A stretch of 57,007 nucleotides of DNA from Streptomyces lateritius (GCF_014649715.1 NZ_BMTO01000013.1:127746-184752); one strand, 5' to 3'. Positions 12,624 through 22,671 are shown, counted from the first letter of the stretch. Numbers and translations: made by a program. The notes: a model not told the origin generated them from the letters alone.

Positions 12624-12788
12624 CTGTCGGCCTCCCGCGGCTCGTCGGGCCCCGTGCCCGGCGGAGCGCGGCGCCCCGGCCACGGCTCCCCGCACGGAGT
12701 CCTCCCACCTGTTCTGCCCGGACTGGTGTCCTCCCAACATGACCCGCACGCACGTTTCCCCTGGAGGGTGGCCGTCGTTGGGCCGGTC

Positions 12789-13997
12789 GTGAAACACGTA
12801 CTGAAGCGGGTGACGCTCGCCCTGGTGGCAGCGGGACTGACGGCCGGGCTGACGGGCTGCACGGGGAACGGCGGCGTGGACCTCCCGTTGCCCGGCAAGG
12901 CGCGGGCGCCCGGCGACGTCATCAGAATCAGCCCGGAGGACGGCAGCAAGGCCGTACCCCCCGACGGGCCGATCGAGGTCAGGGTGGACAGCGGGCGCCT
13001 GGAGCGCGTCACGGTCGTACAGGTCGAGGACGCCCAGCGGGCGGCGGTGCCCGGGGAGATCAGCCCGGACGGGTTGCGCTGGCGGCCGCGCGCGGACTCC
13101 CGGCTCGCGCTGGCCGCGAAGTACAGCGTGGACGCGGTGGCGCTCGACGGGCACGGCCGGCGCTCCGCCCGGCACACCACCTTCACCACCGTGGTCCCCG
13201 AGCGCCGGTTCATCGGTTACTTCAAGCCGGAGAACCGGTCCACTGTGGGCACCGGCATGATCGTGTCCTTCGGCTTCAACCGGGCCGTCGAGAACCGCGA
13301 GGCCGTCGAACGGGCCATCAGGATCACCTCCGAGCCGCCCGTGGAGGTGGTCGGCCACTGGTTCGGCAAGGAGCGGCTCGACTTCCGCCCCGCCGAGTAC
13401 TGGAAGCCCGGCACCAGGGTGACCGTCGACCTCGCGCTGCGCGATGTCGAGGGCGCGCCGGGGGTGTACGGAATCCAGCGCAAGAAGGTCGGGTTCACCG
13501 TGGGGCGTTCCCAGGTCTCCCTGGTCGACGCGGCCGAGCACACCATGGAGGTACGCCGGGACGGCGAGGTGCTCGCGACGCTGCCCATCACGGCCGGGGC
13601 GCCCAAGACCACGACATACAACGGGAAGATGGTGGTCACCGAGTTGTACGACGTGACGAGGATGGACGGCCGGACGGTCGGCTTCGGCGGCGAGTACGAC
13701 ATCAAGGACGTGCCGCACGCGATGCGGCTGACCGACTCGGGGACCTTCCTGCACGGCAACTACTGGGCGGCGTCCTCCACCTTCGGTACGGCCAACGTCA
13801 GTCACGGCTGTGTCGGGCTGCGGGACGTGAAGGGCGGCAGCGCCGACTCCCCGGCGGGCTGGTTCTTCGACCGGACGCTCATCGGCGACGTGGTGGAAGT
13901 GGTCAACTCCCGTGACCGAAAGGTCGCTCCCGACAACGGCCTCGGAGGCTGGAACATGGACTGGAAACAGTGGAAGGCCGGTTCCGCCCTGCGATGA
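12789..13997 (+). CDS. L,D-transpeptidase lipoprotein (YkuD domain, Ig-like N-terminus)
   Basis: About 402 aa. It makes 3-3 peptidoglycan cross-links or attaches proteins to peptidoglycan outside the membrane. GTG 12789 opens a lipoprotein signal (VKHVLKR, hydrophobic stretch, lipobox LTGC). Two Ig-like domains precede the YkuD domain, whose active site reads HGNYW...NVSHGCVGLRD with nucleophile Cys341 (base 13809). GTG 12768 is an in-frame alternative, but GGAGGG abuts it, so neither start has ideal spacing. The next gene is a full-length paralogue, giving a tandem duplication. Confidence 0.9.
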   Translation: MKHVLKRVTLALVAAGLTAGLTGCTGNGGVDLPLPGKARAPGDVIRISPEDGSKAVPPDGPIEVRVDSGRLERVTVVQVEDAQRAAVPGEISPDGLRWRPRADSRLALAAKYSVDAVALDGHGRRSARHTTFTTVVPERRFIGYFKPENRSTVGTGMIVSFGFNRAVENREAVERAIRITSEPPVEVVGHWFGKERLDFRPAEYWKPGTRVTVDLALRDVEGAPGVYGIQRKKVGFTVGRSQVSLVDAAEHTMEVRRDGEVLATLPITAGAPKTTTYNGKMVVTELYDVTRMDGRTVGFGGEYDIKDVPHAMRLTDSGTFLHGNYWAASSTFGTANVSHGCVGLRDVKGGSADSPAGWFFDRTLIGDVVEVVNSRDRKVAPDNGLGGWNMDWKQWKAGSALR

Positions 13998-14172
13998 GCC
14001 CTTCGTCCCCCTCGGCGACCTGCACACCGCCCGCACAACTGGGACTGAACGGTGACATTCGCGAGGATCTTTCGTGTCCTGCGGTGTGATTATCTAACGC
14101 CGTGTGCGCGAAAGATGCGCGCGGGGGTGCGGGCCGTGGCGAGACCAGGCCGTGCGAGGGGAGAACACCACA

Positions 14173-15420
14173 GTGAACGGGCAGCCGATATCGGGGGCAT
14201 CGGCCGGGTCGCGGCGGAAGCGCGGGGGAGCGCGACTGCGGACTCTGGCGGCGGGGGCGATGCTCCTGGTGCTCACGGCGTGCGGGGGCGGGGACCCGGC
14301 CCCGGGGAGCGCGGGGGGACAGAATCCGTCGCAGGGCGGACAGCAGGAGAACGCGGCCTCGCAGGCGGTCGTGACGATCGCCCCGAAGGACGGGGCGGAC
14401 TCGGTCGCCACCAGCGGCGCGCTGAAGGTGACGGCGGAGCAGGGCAAGCTGACCACGGTCACGGTCGCCGACTCCAAGGGCACCGAGGTCGAGGGCAAGC
14501 TCGCGGCGGACGGCACGAGCTGGCAGCCCGTCGGTCACCTGGCGGCGGGCACGCAGTACAAGGTCCACGCCGTGGCCAAGGACGCCGAGGGCCGTGAGTC
14601 GGCGAAGGACACCACCTTCACCACCCTGGTCCCCAAGAACACCTTCATCGGTCACTACACGCCCGAGGACGGTTCGACCGTCGGCGTCGGCATGCCGGTA
14701 TCCGTCAACTTCACCCGGGGCATCACCAACCCGGAGGCGGTGGAGAAGGCCATCAAGGTGACCGCCGAGCCCGCCGTGCGGATCGAGGGCCACTGGTTCG
14801 GCAACGACCGTCTCGACTTCCGCCCGGAGAAGTACTGGGCCGCGGGCACCAAGGTGACCGTCGCGTTCAACCTGGACGGCGTCGAGGGCCGCCCGGGGGT
14901 CTACGGCAAGCAGAAGAAGACGATCTCCTTCACCATCGGCCGTCGCCAGGTCTCCACGGTCGACGCCAGCGCGAAGACGATGAAGGTCGAGCGCGACGGC
15001 AAGATCATCAAGACGATCCCGATCACCGCGGGCGCCCCGTCGACGACCACGTACAACGGTCAGATGGTCATCAGTGAGAAGTACAAGGTGACCCGCATGA
15101 ACGGAGCCACGGTCGGCTTCGGCGGCGAGTACGACATCAAGGACGTGCCGCACGCGATGCGTCTGTCCACCTCGGGCACCTTCGTCCACGGCAACTACTG
15201 GGCCTCGGCCGGGACCTTCGGCTCGGCCAACGTCAGCCACGGCTGCGTCGGCCTGCGCGACGCCCGCGGCGCCGGCGACGGCTCCACCCCCGCCGCCTGG
15301 TTCTACGACCGCTCGCTCATCGGCGACGTGGTGATCGTGAAGAACTCCAAGGACAAGGAGATCAAGCCGGACAACGGCCTCAACGGCTGGAACATGGACT
15401 GGTCGGAGTGGATCAAGTAG
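14173..15420 (+). CDS. L,D-transpeptidase lipoprotein, paralogue of the preceding gene
   Basis: About 415 aa with the same domain order: lipobox LTAC, Ser/Gly/Gln-rich linker, two Ig-like domains, then YkuD with HGNYW and SHGCVGLRD, Cys358 (base 15244). GTG 14173 is preceded by GAGGGGAG at suitable spacing. The 175-base gap from the first copy includes a less GC-rich stretch near 14085-14100 that could hold its own promoter, so the copies may be expressed separately. A strong hairpin terminates transcription at 15443-15479. The linkers differ most, the catalytic halves least. Confidence 0.92.
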   Translation: MNGQPISGASAGSRRKRGGARLRTLAAGAMLLVLTACGGGDPAPGSAGGQNPSQGGQQENAASQAVVTIAPKDGADSVATSGALKVTAEQGKLTTVTVADSKGTEVEGKLAADGTSWQPVGHLAAGTQYKVHAVAKDAEGRESAKDTTFTTLVPKNTFIGHYTPEDGSTVGVGMPVSVNFTRGITNPEAVEKAIKVTAEPAVRIEGHWFGNDRLDFRPEKYWAAGTKVTVAFNLDGVEGRPGVYGKQKKTISFTIGRRQVSTVDASAKTMKVERDGKIIKTIPITAGAPSTTTYNGQMVISEKYKVTRMNGATVGFGGEYDIKDVPHAMRLSTSGTFVHGNYWASAGTFGSANVSHGCVGLRDARGAGDGSTPAAWFYDRSLIGDVVIVKNSKDKEIKPDNGLNGWNMDWSEWIK

Positions 15421-15442
15421 TCACAGTCGTAGACGACTGAGT

Positions 15443-15479
15443 GCGGACCCGGTGCTGTGACCAACGGCACCGGGTCCGC
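15443..15479 (+). terminator. Hairpin terminator after the second L,D-transpeptidase
   Basis: Perfect 13-bp arms (GCGGACCCGGTGC at 15443-15455 and its complement at 15467-15479) with an 11-base loop, 22 bases after the stop codon. There is no U-run, as is usual for Streptomyces. Confidence 0.8.
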
Positions 15480-15507
15480 CGCCGTTAACGGCCGCTAACC
15501 TGCCTCT

Positions 15508-16275
15508 ATGACTGTGAATCTCGAAGTCACCGAAGGTGTCGGCGTCATCCGCCTCGACCGCCCCCCGATGAACGCCCTCGACATCGCCACCCAGGACCGG
15601 CTGCGCGAGCTCGCCCAGGAGGCGAGCGACCGCGACGACGTACGGGCCGTCATCCTGTACGGCGGCGAGAAGGTGTTCGCGGCCGGCGCGGACATCAAGG
15701 AGATGCAGGTCATGGACCACGCGGCCATGGTCAAGCGGTCGCGCGCGCTCCAGGACTCCTTCACCGCGGTCGCCCGCATCCCCAAGCCGGTCGTCGCCGC
15801 GATCACCGGCTACGCGCTGGGCGGCGGCTGCGAGCTGGCGCTCTGCGCCGACTACCGGATCGCCGCCGACAACGCCAAACTCGGACAGCCCGAGATCCTC
15901 CTCGGCCTCATCCCGGGTGCGGGCGGCACTCAGCGCCTCTCCCGTCTCGTCGGCCCCTCCAAGGCCAAGGACCTCATCTTCACCGGCCGGATGGTCAAGG
16001 CCGACGAGGCCCTGACGCTCGGTCTGGTCGACCGCGTCGTCCCCGCGGCCGAGGTGTACGAGCAGGCGCACGCCTGGGCCGCCAAGCTCGCCCAGGGGCC
16101 GGCCCTCGCGCTGCGCGCCGCCAAGGAGTCGGTCGACCAGGGGCTCGAGGCCGACATCGACACCGGTCTCGCGATCGAGCGCACCTGGTTCGCGGGCCTC
16201 TTCGCGACCGAGGACCGTGAGCGCGGGATGCGCAGCTTCGTCGAAGAGGGCCCGGGCAAGGCGAAGTTCGTCTGA
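15508..16275 (+). CDS. Enoyl-CoA hydratase/isomerase (crotonase family)
   Basis: A 255-aa cytoplasmic crotonase-fold enzyme, probably hydrating trans-2-enoyl-CoA in fatty-acid degradation. Start ATG 15508 (MTVNLEVTEGVGVIRLDRPPMNAL). The oxyanion-hole motif AGADIKEM and the ALGGGCELALCADYRIA helix are present. The catalytic-Glu region reads QPEILLGLIPGAGGTQRL. Full length for the family. No beta-oxidation partner is adjacent; the nearest neighbours belong to cell-wall and sigma-factor functions. The exact substrate is not predictable. Confidence 0.93.
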   Translation: MTVNLEVTEGVGVIRLDRPPMNALDIATQDRLRELAQEASDRDDVRAVILYGGEKVFAAGADIKEMQVMDHAAMVKRSRALQDSFTAVARIPKPVVAAITGYALGGGCELALCADYRIAADNAKLGQPEILLGLIPGAGGTQRLSRLVGPSKAKDLIFTGRMVKADEALTLGLVDRVVPAAEVYEQAHAWAAKLAQGPALALRAAKESVDQGLEADIDTGLAIERTWFAGLFATEDRERGMRSFVEEGPGKAKFV

Positions 16276-16304
16276 TCGGACCGCCTCCAGGATGTGCGGG
16301 GCGA

Positions 16305-16333
16305 ATCCCCTGGAATTGCCGATTCCAGGGGAT
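16305..16333. repeat. 12-bp perfect inverted repeat between hydratase and anti-sigma-like gene
   Basis: Arms ATCCCCTGGAAT (16305-16316) and ATTCCAGGGGAT (16322-16333) are separated by five bases. The site begins 30 bases after the hydratase stop and ends 42 bases before the next start. There is no T-run. It could be a terminator or a dimeric-regulator operator; its moderate GC content favours neither clearly. Confidence 0.7.
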
Positions 16334-16374
16334 CGATTCCCTCGGAACGGCCACGCGGCCCGTTCCGTACGGCC

Positions 16375-16890
16375 ATGATGGTGGGCATGGCGGGCCTGGA
16401 GGGTACGGAACAGCCGCGGCAGCACAGCGGTGCGACCGCCGCACGGTGGACACCGGCCGTCGAGGACGAACAGGCCCTGAAGGTGCTGGAGTTGTTCGGT
16501 AATCCGGCCGAGGAAGACGTCCGGCTGCCGTCACGGCCGCAGTCCGCCGCCATCGCCCGCCGGCTCACCCAGTGCGTGGTCCTGCGCCAGTGGTCGCTGT
16601 CCCCGCACATCGCCGAGCACGCCGTGTTACTCGTCTCCGAACTGGTCGGCAACGCCGTCCGGCACACCGGCGCCCGGGTTTTCGGCCTGCGGATGCTGCG
16701 CCGCCGCGGCTGGATCCGGATCGAGGTGCGCGACCCCTCGCGCGGCCTGCCCTGTCTGATGCCCGTCCATGAACTGGACGTCAGCGGCCGCGGTCTCTTC
16801 CTCGTCGACAAGCTCTCCGACCGCTGGGGCGTGGACCTGCAGCCGCGCGGCAAGACCACCTGGTTCGAGATGCGGGTCGCCGACCGCTGA
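16375..16890 (+). CDS. RsbW-like ATP-binding protein (HATPase_c_2, anti-sigma type)
   Basis: About 171 aa. Single-domain GHKL ATPase of the class expanded in Streptomyces, usually serine kinases acting on anti-anti-sigma factors. N box ELVGNAVRHTGA, G1-like IRIEVRDPSRGLP and G2 GRGLFLVDKLSDRWGV are all visible. ATG 16375 is followed by two further in-frame ATGs (16378, 16387). A TTA codon at 16627-16629 makes translation dependent on the bldA leucyl-tRNA, implying developmental control. No sigma factor or antagonist lies alongside, so the partner is unknown. Confidence 0.88.
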   Translation: MMVGMAGLEGTEQPRQHSGATAARWTPAVEDEQALKVLELFGNPAEEDVRLPSRPQSAAIARRLTQCVVLRQWSLSPHIAEHAVLLVSELVGNAVRHTGARVFGLRMLRRRGWIRIEVRDPSRGLPCLMPVHELDVSGRGLFLVDKLSDRWGVDLQPRGKTTWFEMRVADR

Positions 16891-17291
16891 CCCCCCCGCT
16901 CGCGGACTCCCCGCCGCGGACGCACAGAAGCCCCCGTCCGCCGCGGTGAGGCGCCTGGGGGCTGCTGTGTGGAGCGCCGTGGACGGGGGGGTGTATCCAC
17001 GGCGGCTTGGACGACCTGGCCCGGGTCAATGGGGGTCGTGTCTCCGACTATGACAGACGGGGGCCGTACCACCAAAAGTTCCTAGTGGGGCATTTCTGGA
17101 CACAGTGGGACTGATTGCGAGTGAATCGTTGGTGACATAGCGCACTGACCTTGTAAACGATGAACAAGTATGGTGTTCGTCGATTGTTTCCTCCTCATTG
17201 CTGCTGCCCGGTGCGGGCGGATCGCGACCCGCCCACACCTCGAATGGGGTCAATCGTGATGAATCGCTCATAAGGGGACTTAAATGGCCGG
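16891..17291. other. 401-base intergenic region: terminators then promoter region
   Basis: Contains the terminator at 16923-16969, a smaller hairpin (CCGTGGA 16977-16983 with TCCACGG 16996-17002), then 250 bases of distinctly lower GC (17040-17290) that should hold the promoter and leader of the deacetylase-like gene. I see no RNA gene. A minus-strand frame at 17026-17271 lacks a ribosome site and coding character. Confidence 0.6.
16923..16969 (+). terminator. Hairpin terminator of the anti-sigma-like gene
   Basis: CACAGAAGCCCCC (16923-16935) pairs with GGGGGCTGCTGTG (16957-16969) with one internal mismatch, 33 bases after the stop codon. Confidence 0.75.
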
Positions 17292-18053
17292 GTGACCCTG
17301 ACCGACCGCCGTGGCGCCCTACGAGCGGGTGCGGCCGTCGCCGTCGCCGGAGCCCTCACCGCCGCCTGCGGCACGGCCCCCCGCCCCCGGCGCACCCCTC
17401 CCGAGGCCGCGCCCACGCCCACGCCCGCGCCCGCGCCCCGCCGCTTCCCCGGCCACCCCGTCGAGATCGTCAGCGGCCCCCGTGACCGCGCCCGGGTCGC
17501 CCTCACCTTCCACGGCCACGGCGACCCGGCCCTCGCCCGCGCCGTGCTCGGCGCCGCCGAGAAGGGTGGCGCCCGCGTCACCGTCCTCGCCGTCGGCGAG
17601 TGGCTCGACCGCTACCCCGACATCGCCCGCCGGATCCTCGACGGCGGACACGACCTCGGCAACCACACCCAGCGCCACCTCGACATCGACACCATGACCG
17701 AGGACGAGGCGTACGCCGAGATCAGCGCCTGCGCCACCCGGCTGCGCCGCCTCACCGGCTCCGTCGGCACCTGGTTCCGGCCCTCCAGGACCCGGCACGC
17801 CGGCCCGGCCGTCCAGCGCGCGGCCCGCCGGGCCGGCTACCCGCACGTCCTCTCGTACGACGTCGACTCCCTCGACTTCACCTCACCCGGTGCCGCGGCC
17901 GTCGTCCGCAACGTCACCGGGCCGATCCGCGGCGGATCAGTGGTGAGCCTGCACTTCGGCTACGCGGACACGGTCACCGCACTGCCGCCCCTCCTCGCCG
18001 AACTCGACCGCCGCGGCCTGCGCCCGGTGACGACCACGGAGCTGCTGACCTGA
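17292..18053 (+). CDS. Polysaccharide-deacetylase-like lipoprotein lacking the catalytic Asp pair
   Basis: 253 aa from GTG 17292; signal and lipobox (ALTAAC) followed by a Pro/Thr-rich linker. The NodB fold is recognisable: metal motif NHTQRH, motif 3 FRPSRT, motif 4 DVDSLDF and motif 5 SLHFGYAD. Motif 1, normally TFDDG, reads TFHGHGD (His74 onward), so the catalytic-base Asp and the metal-binding Asp are both replaced. Metal chemistry must be altered, or the protein binds polysaccharide without hydrolysing it. Its stop overlaps the next start by one base (TGATG), coupling it to the beta-propeller lipoprotein. Confidence 0.85.
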   Translation: MTLTDRRGALRAGAAVAVAGALTAACGTAPRPRRTPPEAAPTPTPAPAPRRFPGHPVEIVSGPRDRARVALTFHGHGDPALARAVLGAAEKGGARVTVLAVGEWLDRYPDIARRILDGGHDLGNHTQRHLDIDTMTEDEAYAEISACATRLRRLTGSVGTWFRPSRTRHAGPAVQRAARRAGYPHVLSYDVDSLDFTSPGAAAVVRNVTGPIRGGSVVSLHFGYADTVTALPPLLAELDRRGLRPVTTTELLT

Positions 18054-19234
18054 TGCTGCCTCTCACCAAGCGATCGAAGAGCCTCGTCGCGGCCGCGCTG
18101 CTCGTCGCGCTCGCCGGCTGCGGCACCCCGGACGACACGGCCCCGCCCGGCGCCGGCGCCAGGAAGGAGGCGGCGCCCGCCGTACCGAAGAAGACCGCCC
18201 CGGCGGGACTGCCCGGCATGCCGCCGGTCCTCGACCCCAAGGACGTGTACGCGGCCGACCGGCCGAACAAGCTCTCGCCCGTGGTCAAGGACTTCCCCTC
18301 CCGGGTCTACGTCCCCAACACCAACTCCAACACCGTCTCCGTCATCGACCCGGCGACCTACCGGGTCATCGAGACCATCCCGGTCGGCATCCAGCCGCAG
18401 CACGTCGTCCCCTCCTGGGACATGAAGACGCTCTGGGTCAACAACAACCGCGGCCACACGCTCACCCCGATCGACCCGGCCACCGGCACCGCCGGCAAGC
18501 CGGTCGAGGTCCACGACCCGTACAACCTCTATTTCACGCCCAACGGCAGGTACGCCGTCGTGATGGCGTCCCTCGACCGCGAGCTGGTCTTCCGCGACCC
18601 GCACACCATGGAACGGAAGAAGACCGTCCCCGTCTCCTGCTACGGCGTCAACCACGCGGACTTCTCGGCCGACGGCCGGTACTTCATCGTCTCCTGCGAG
18701 TTCTCCGGCGAACTGCTCAAGGTCGACACGGAGAAGATGGAGGTCGTGGGCCAGCAGAGGCTGCCCCTCGAGGGTGCGATGCCGCAGGACGTGAAGATCT
18801 CGCCGGACGGCAAGACCTTCTACATCGCCGACATGATGGCCCACGGCATGTGGGTCCTGGACGGCGAGAAGTTCAGCACCCCGTCCCTGATGCCGACCGG
18901 CAAGGGCTGCCACGGCCTCTACATCTCCCGCGACTCCAAGGAGATGTACGTCCCCAACCGCGGCGAGGGCTCCATCTCGGTTTTCGACTTCGCGAAGAAC
19001 AAGCTGACCAAGAAGTGGTGGCTGCCGGACGGCGGCTCCCCGGACATGGGCGGCGTCTCGGCCGACGGCAAGGTGCTGTGGCTGTCCGGCCGCTACGACT
19101 CCGAGGTCTACGCGATCGACACCACGACCGGCAGGCAGATCGCCCGCATCCCGGTCGGCGGCGGCCCCCACGGCCTCGCGGTCTACCCGCAACCCGGCCG
19201 ATACTCGCTCGGCCACACCGGAATCTTCAGGTGA
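18053..19234 (+). CDS. YVTN-type beta-propeller lipoprotein
   Basis: 393 aa, extracytoplasmic. Lipobox ALAGC after a short signal (MLPLTKRSKSLVAAALLVAL). Repeats of the YncE/YVTN type: RVYVPNTNSNTVSVIDPATY, then NGRYAVVMASLDRE, SPDGKTFYIADM, SRDSKEMYVPNRGEGSISVF and LWLSGRYDSEVYAIDTTT, about one every 42-45 residues as in a seven-bladed propeller. It probably acts as a surface scaffold, possibly with the deacetylase-like protein encoded by the overlapping upstream gene. It ends three bases from the converging GNAT gene. Confidence 0.88.
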   Translation: MLPLTKRSKSLVAAALLVALAGCGTPDDTAPPGAGARKEAAPAVPKKTAPAGLPGMPPVLDPKDVYAADRPNKLSPVVKDFPSRVYVPNTNSNTVSVIDPATYRVIETIPVGIQPQHVVPSWDMKTLWVNNNRGHTLTPIDPATGTAGKPVEVHDPYNLYFTPNGRYAVVMASLDRELVFRDPHTMERKKTVPVSCYGVNHADFSADGRYFIVSCEFSGELLKVDTEKMEVVGQQRLPLEGAMPQDVKISPDGKTFYIADMMAHGMWVLDGEKFSTPSLMPTGKGCHGLYISRDSKEMYVPNRGEGSISVFDFAKNKLTKKWWLPDGGSPDMGGVSADGKVLWLSGRYDSEVYAIDTTTGRQIARIPVGGGPHGLAVYPQPGRYSLGHTGIFR

Positions 19235-19237
19235 CCT

Positions 19238-19876
19238 TCAGCCGGCGACCAGGAGGGCCTCGGAGGCCACGGGGCGGTAGCCGGCCGCCTGGAAGACGCG
19301 GACGCTGCGGGCGTTGCCGGGGGACTGCTGGGCCCAGACGACCGAGCCCGGTGTCAGGTGGCGGGCGGCGAGGGCCAGCGCCCGGCCCAGGCCGCGGTGC
19401 CTGACGTGTTCCTCGACCTCGATCGCGGCCTCCCAGCGACCGGCGACGCCCCGGCCCAGGATCACCACGCCGCCGTCGGCCGCCCACACCCGTACCTCGT
19501 CGCGGAACTTCATCGCCCGCGCCACCCGGGGATGCCCGGGGTCCTCGATCTCGCGCAGCGGCAGCTCGGGGGCGCCCGGCAGCGCGCCCGCCACCGTCAG
19601 CAGGTCGACGGTGTTCATGTGCCGGCCCGTGCGCGCCATCAGCGCCGCGAGGAAGCCGGGGTTCATCGAGGCCGCCAGCGGGTCGCTCGCGGTCGCCGCC
19701 AGCTCCGCCCGTACCCACTCCGGGTCCTCGCCCGTGAAGACCACCGAGTGCGCGGTGAAGGCGAGGACACCGGCGTCCCGCGCGTTCGGCTGCGGGACCA
19801 CGGTCGTACGCCCGTCCGGGGGAGGAAACTCCCCGCGGGCCGCCGCTGCCAGGATCCGTGCCACATCACCGCTCAT
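19238..19876 (-). CDS. GNAT-family N-acetyltransferase
   Basis: About 212 aa from ATG 19876 (MSGDVARILAAAARGEFPPPDG). The acetyl-CoA-binding segment is VEEHVRHRGLGRALALAARHL (Q/RxxGxG/A type), followed by QQSPGNARSVRVFQAAGYRP, a typical GNAT C-terminal motif. The N-terminal 100 residues are less conserved and may define the substrate. Divergent from the EF-hand gene with 74 bases between starts. Substrate unknown. Confidence 0.85.
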   Translation of the reverse strand: MSGDVARILAAAARGEFPPPDGRTTVVPQPNARDAGVLAFTAHSVVFTGEDPEWVRAELAATASDPLAASMNPGFLAALMARTGRHMNTVDLLTVAGALPGAPELPLREIEDPGHPRVARAMKFRDEVRVWAADGGVVILGRGVAGRWEAAIEVEEHVRHRGLGRALALAARHLTPGSVVWAQQSPGNARSVRVFQAAGYRPVASEALLVAG

Positions 19877-19950
19877 ACCCCCATCATCGGCCACGCCCGG
19901 GACCGATAATCTGACCCCCGTCATCGAAGCACCAAGAAGGGGCGGCAGCA

Positions 19951-20178
19951 GTGGCGGACATCGAGTCGGCACGCAAGGCATTCGAGCGGTTCGACGTGGA
20001 CGGGGACGGCCTCATCACCGCCGCCGAGTACAAGAGCGTGATGGCCCAGCTGGGTGACTTCCACGTCACCGAGACGGTCGCCGAGGCGCTCATCAACCAG
20101 CGTGACGGCAACGGCGACGGCAAGCTCTCCTGGGACGAGTTCTGGGCCCACCTCGACAAGGGCTCCGCGCAGGCCTGA
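19951..20178 (+). CDS. Small EF-hand calcium-binding protein
   Basis: 75 aa, GTG start with AGAAGGGG upstream. Two canonical EF-hand loops, DVDGDGLITAAE and DGNGDGKLSWDE, each with acidic residues at positions 1, 3, 5 and 12. No signal peptide, so it is a cytoplasmic calcium sensor or buffer of the CabD-like Streptomyces type. A strong hairpin lies 12 bases after the stop, so it is monocistronic. Confidence 0.93.
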   Translation: MADIESARKAFERFDVDGDGLITAAEYKSVMAQLGDFHVTETVAEALINQRDGNGDGKLSWDEFWAHLDKGSAQA

Positions 20179-20190
20179 CCGGCCGGGTGA

Positions 20191-20241
20191 GGGCGGGCGG
20201 CGCCGTGCCACGTGCGTACGTACGTGAGTTGCCGCCCGCCC
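20191..20241 (+). terminator. Hairpin terminator after the EF-hand gene
   Basis: GGGCGGGCGGC (20191-20201) pairs perfectly with GCCGCCCGCCC (20231-20241); the loop contains the self-complementary GTACGTAC. Confidence 0.75.
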
Positions 20242-20263
20242 GGCCCGAGGTGACGATCGACCG

Positions 20264-21172
20264 GTGACGCCTCCCGGTCCCGCAGGTGCCCCCATACGTC
20301 GGACGGCAGCCGTACTGGCCGCTCTCGCGGCCCTCACCGTCGCCTTGCTCGGCGCCGGTGTCGCCCAGACGGGCACAGGCGAACTCCGTATTCCGGCGGC
20401 CGGCACCACCAGCGTGCTGCGCGTGTTCGTCCTGGTGGCGCTCGCGGTCCACCTCGGTGAACTCGCCGGCGTCCGCATGGCCCGTGAGGGCCCGCTCCCG
20501 CGCCGCTGGTCCCCGGCCGCGGCCCTGGCCGGAGCGGTGGCCTCCGCCGGACTCCTCGTGCTCTTCGCGGCCGTCAGCGGCCTGAGCCTCGCCACCGTCT
20601 ACGGCATCCGCGAAGGCAGGCTCCTCCTGATCACGGCCAACGCCTTCGCCCTCGCGTCCCTCTGCGCCGCCTCCCGCCGCCCCGCGCTCGCCCTCGTGCC
20701 GCTCACCGGGGTCGTCTGCGCCGAGGCCCTGCGCGCCCACCCGGAGGCGTACGCCCCCGCGATCGGCACCGGGCTGACCGTCGTCCACCTGACGGCGGCC
20801 TCGCTCTGGTTCGGCGGCCTGCTCCACGTCCTGCGGACCATGCGGCTGCGCGGTGGCGGCCGTGACGTCCTCGTCCGCTACGCCCGCACGGCGGCCTGGC
20901 TGTTCGCCGCCCTGGTGATCACCGGCACCTGCTCGACCCTGCGCCGCCTCCCCCTCGACGTCGTCCTGACCACGGCGTACGGCAGGGTGCTCCTTGCCAA
21001 GCTCGCCCTCTTCGGCCTGGTGAGCCTGCTGGCGCTCACGGCCCGCCACCGGATGCTGCGCGGCGGCGACGCCCGGGCACCGGCCCGGATCGAGCTGGGG
21101 GTGCTGGCGGCGATCGTCGTGGTCTCGGCCCTCCTGACGGTGGTACCGGACCCCCACTGGCTCTCCCCCTGA
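20264..21172 (+). CDS. CopD-family integral membrane protein
   Basis: 302 aa with about eight hydrophobic segments. The CopD domain (copper-resistance D) is recognised from LTVVHLTAASLWFGGLLHVLR and the following VRYARTAAWLFAALVITG helix. The GTG start has no strong ribosome site. CopD proteins are linked to copper uptake or respiratory copper delivery; no CopC partner is adjacent, so a copper role is only inferred from family. Converges on sdaA with 17 bases between stops. Confidence 0.82.
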   Translation: MTPPGPAGAPIRRTAAVLAALAALTVALLGAGVAQTGTGELRIPAAGTTSVLRVFVLVALAVHLGELAGVRMAREGPLPRRWSPAAALAGAVASAGLLVLFAAVSGLSLATVYGIREGRLLLITANAFALASLCAASRRPALALVPLTGVVCAEALRAHPEAYAPAIGTGLTVVHLTAASLWFGGLLHVLRTMRLRGGGRDVLVRYARTAAWLFAALVITGTCSTLRRLPLDVVLTTAYGRVLLAKLALFGLVSLLALTARHRMLRGGDARAPARIELGVLAAIVVVSALLTVVPDPHWLSP

Positions 21173-21189
21173 TCAGCACCCCCGTCCGC

Positions 21190-22560
<1,371 letters not shown>

Positions 22561-22633
22561 GGGAGACTCCTTGTGGGGGTGGTAGACGCCGTTGTCTGCC
22601 GGGGTGGAGCAGAAAAGCGCTGGAACATGGGGT

Positions 22634-22671
22634 GGGGCACCGCGCTCACAGTCCAGTGTGCGCGGTGCCCC
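22634..22671 (-). terminator. Hairpin between glyA and sdaA (attenuator or mRNA stabiliser)
   Basis: Perfect 12-bp arms GGGGCACCGCGC (22634-22645) and complement (22660-22671), 14-base loop, 31 bases past the glyA stop and within an otherwise continuous operon. No U-run. Probably gives partial termination or protects the gcvTH-glyA mRNA 3' end. Confidence 0.7.

Noticed and set aside
17026..17271. Minus-strand ORF before the deacetylase-like gene
   Set aside because: No Shine-Dalgarno, no recognisable domain, and it covers the expected promoter region.
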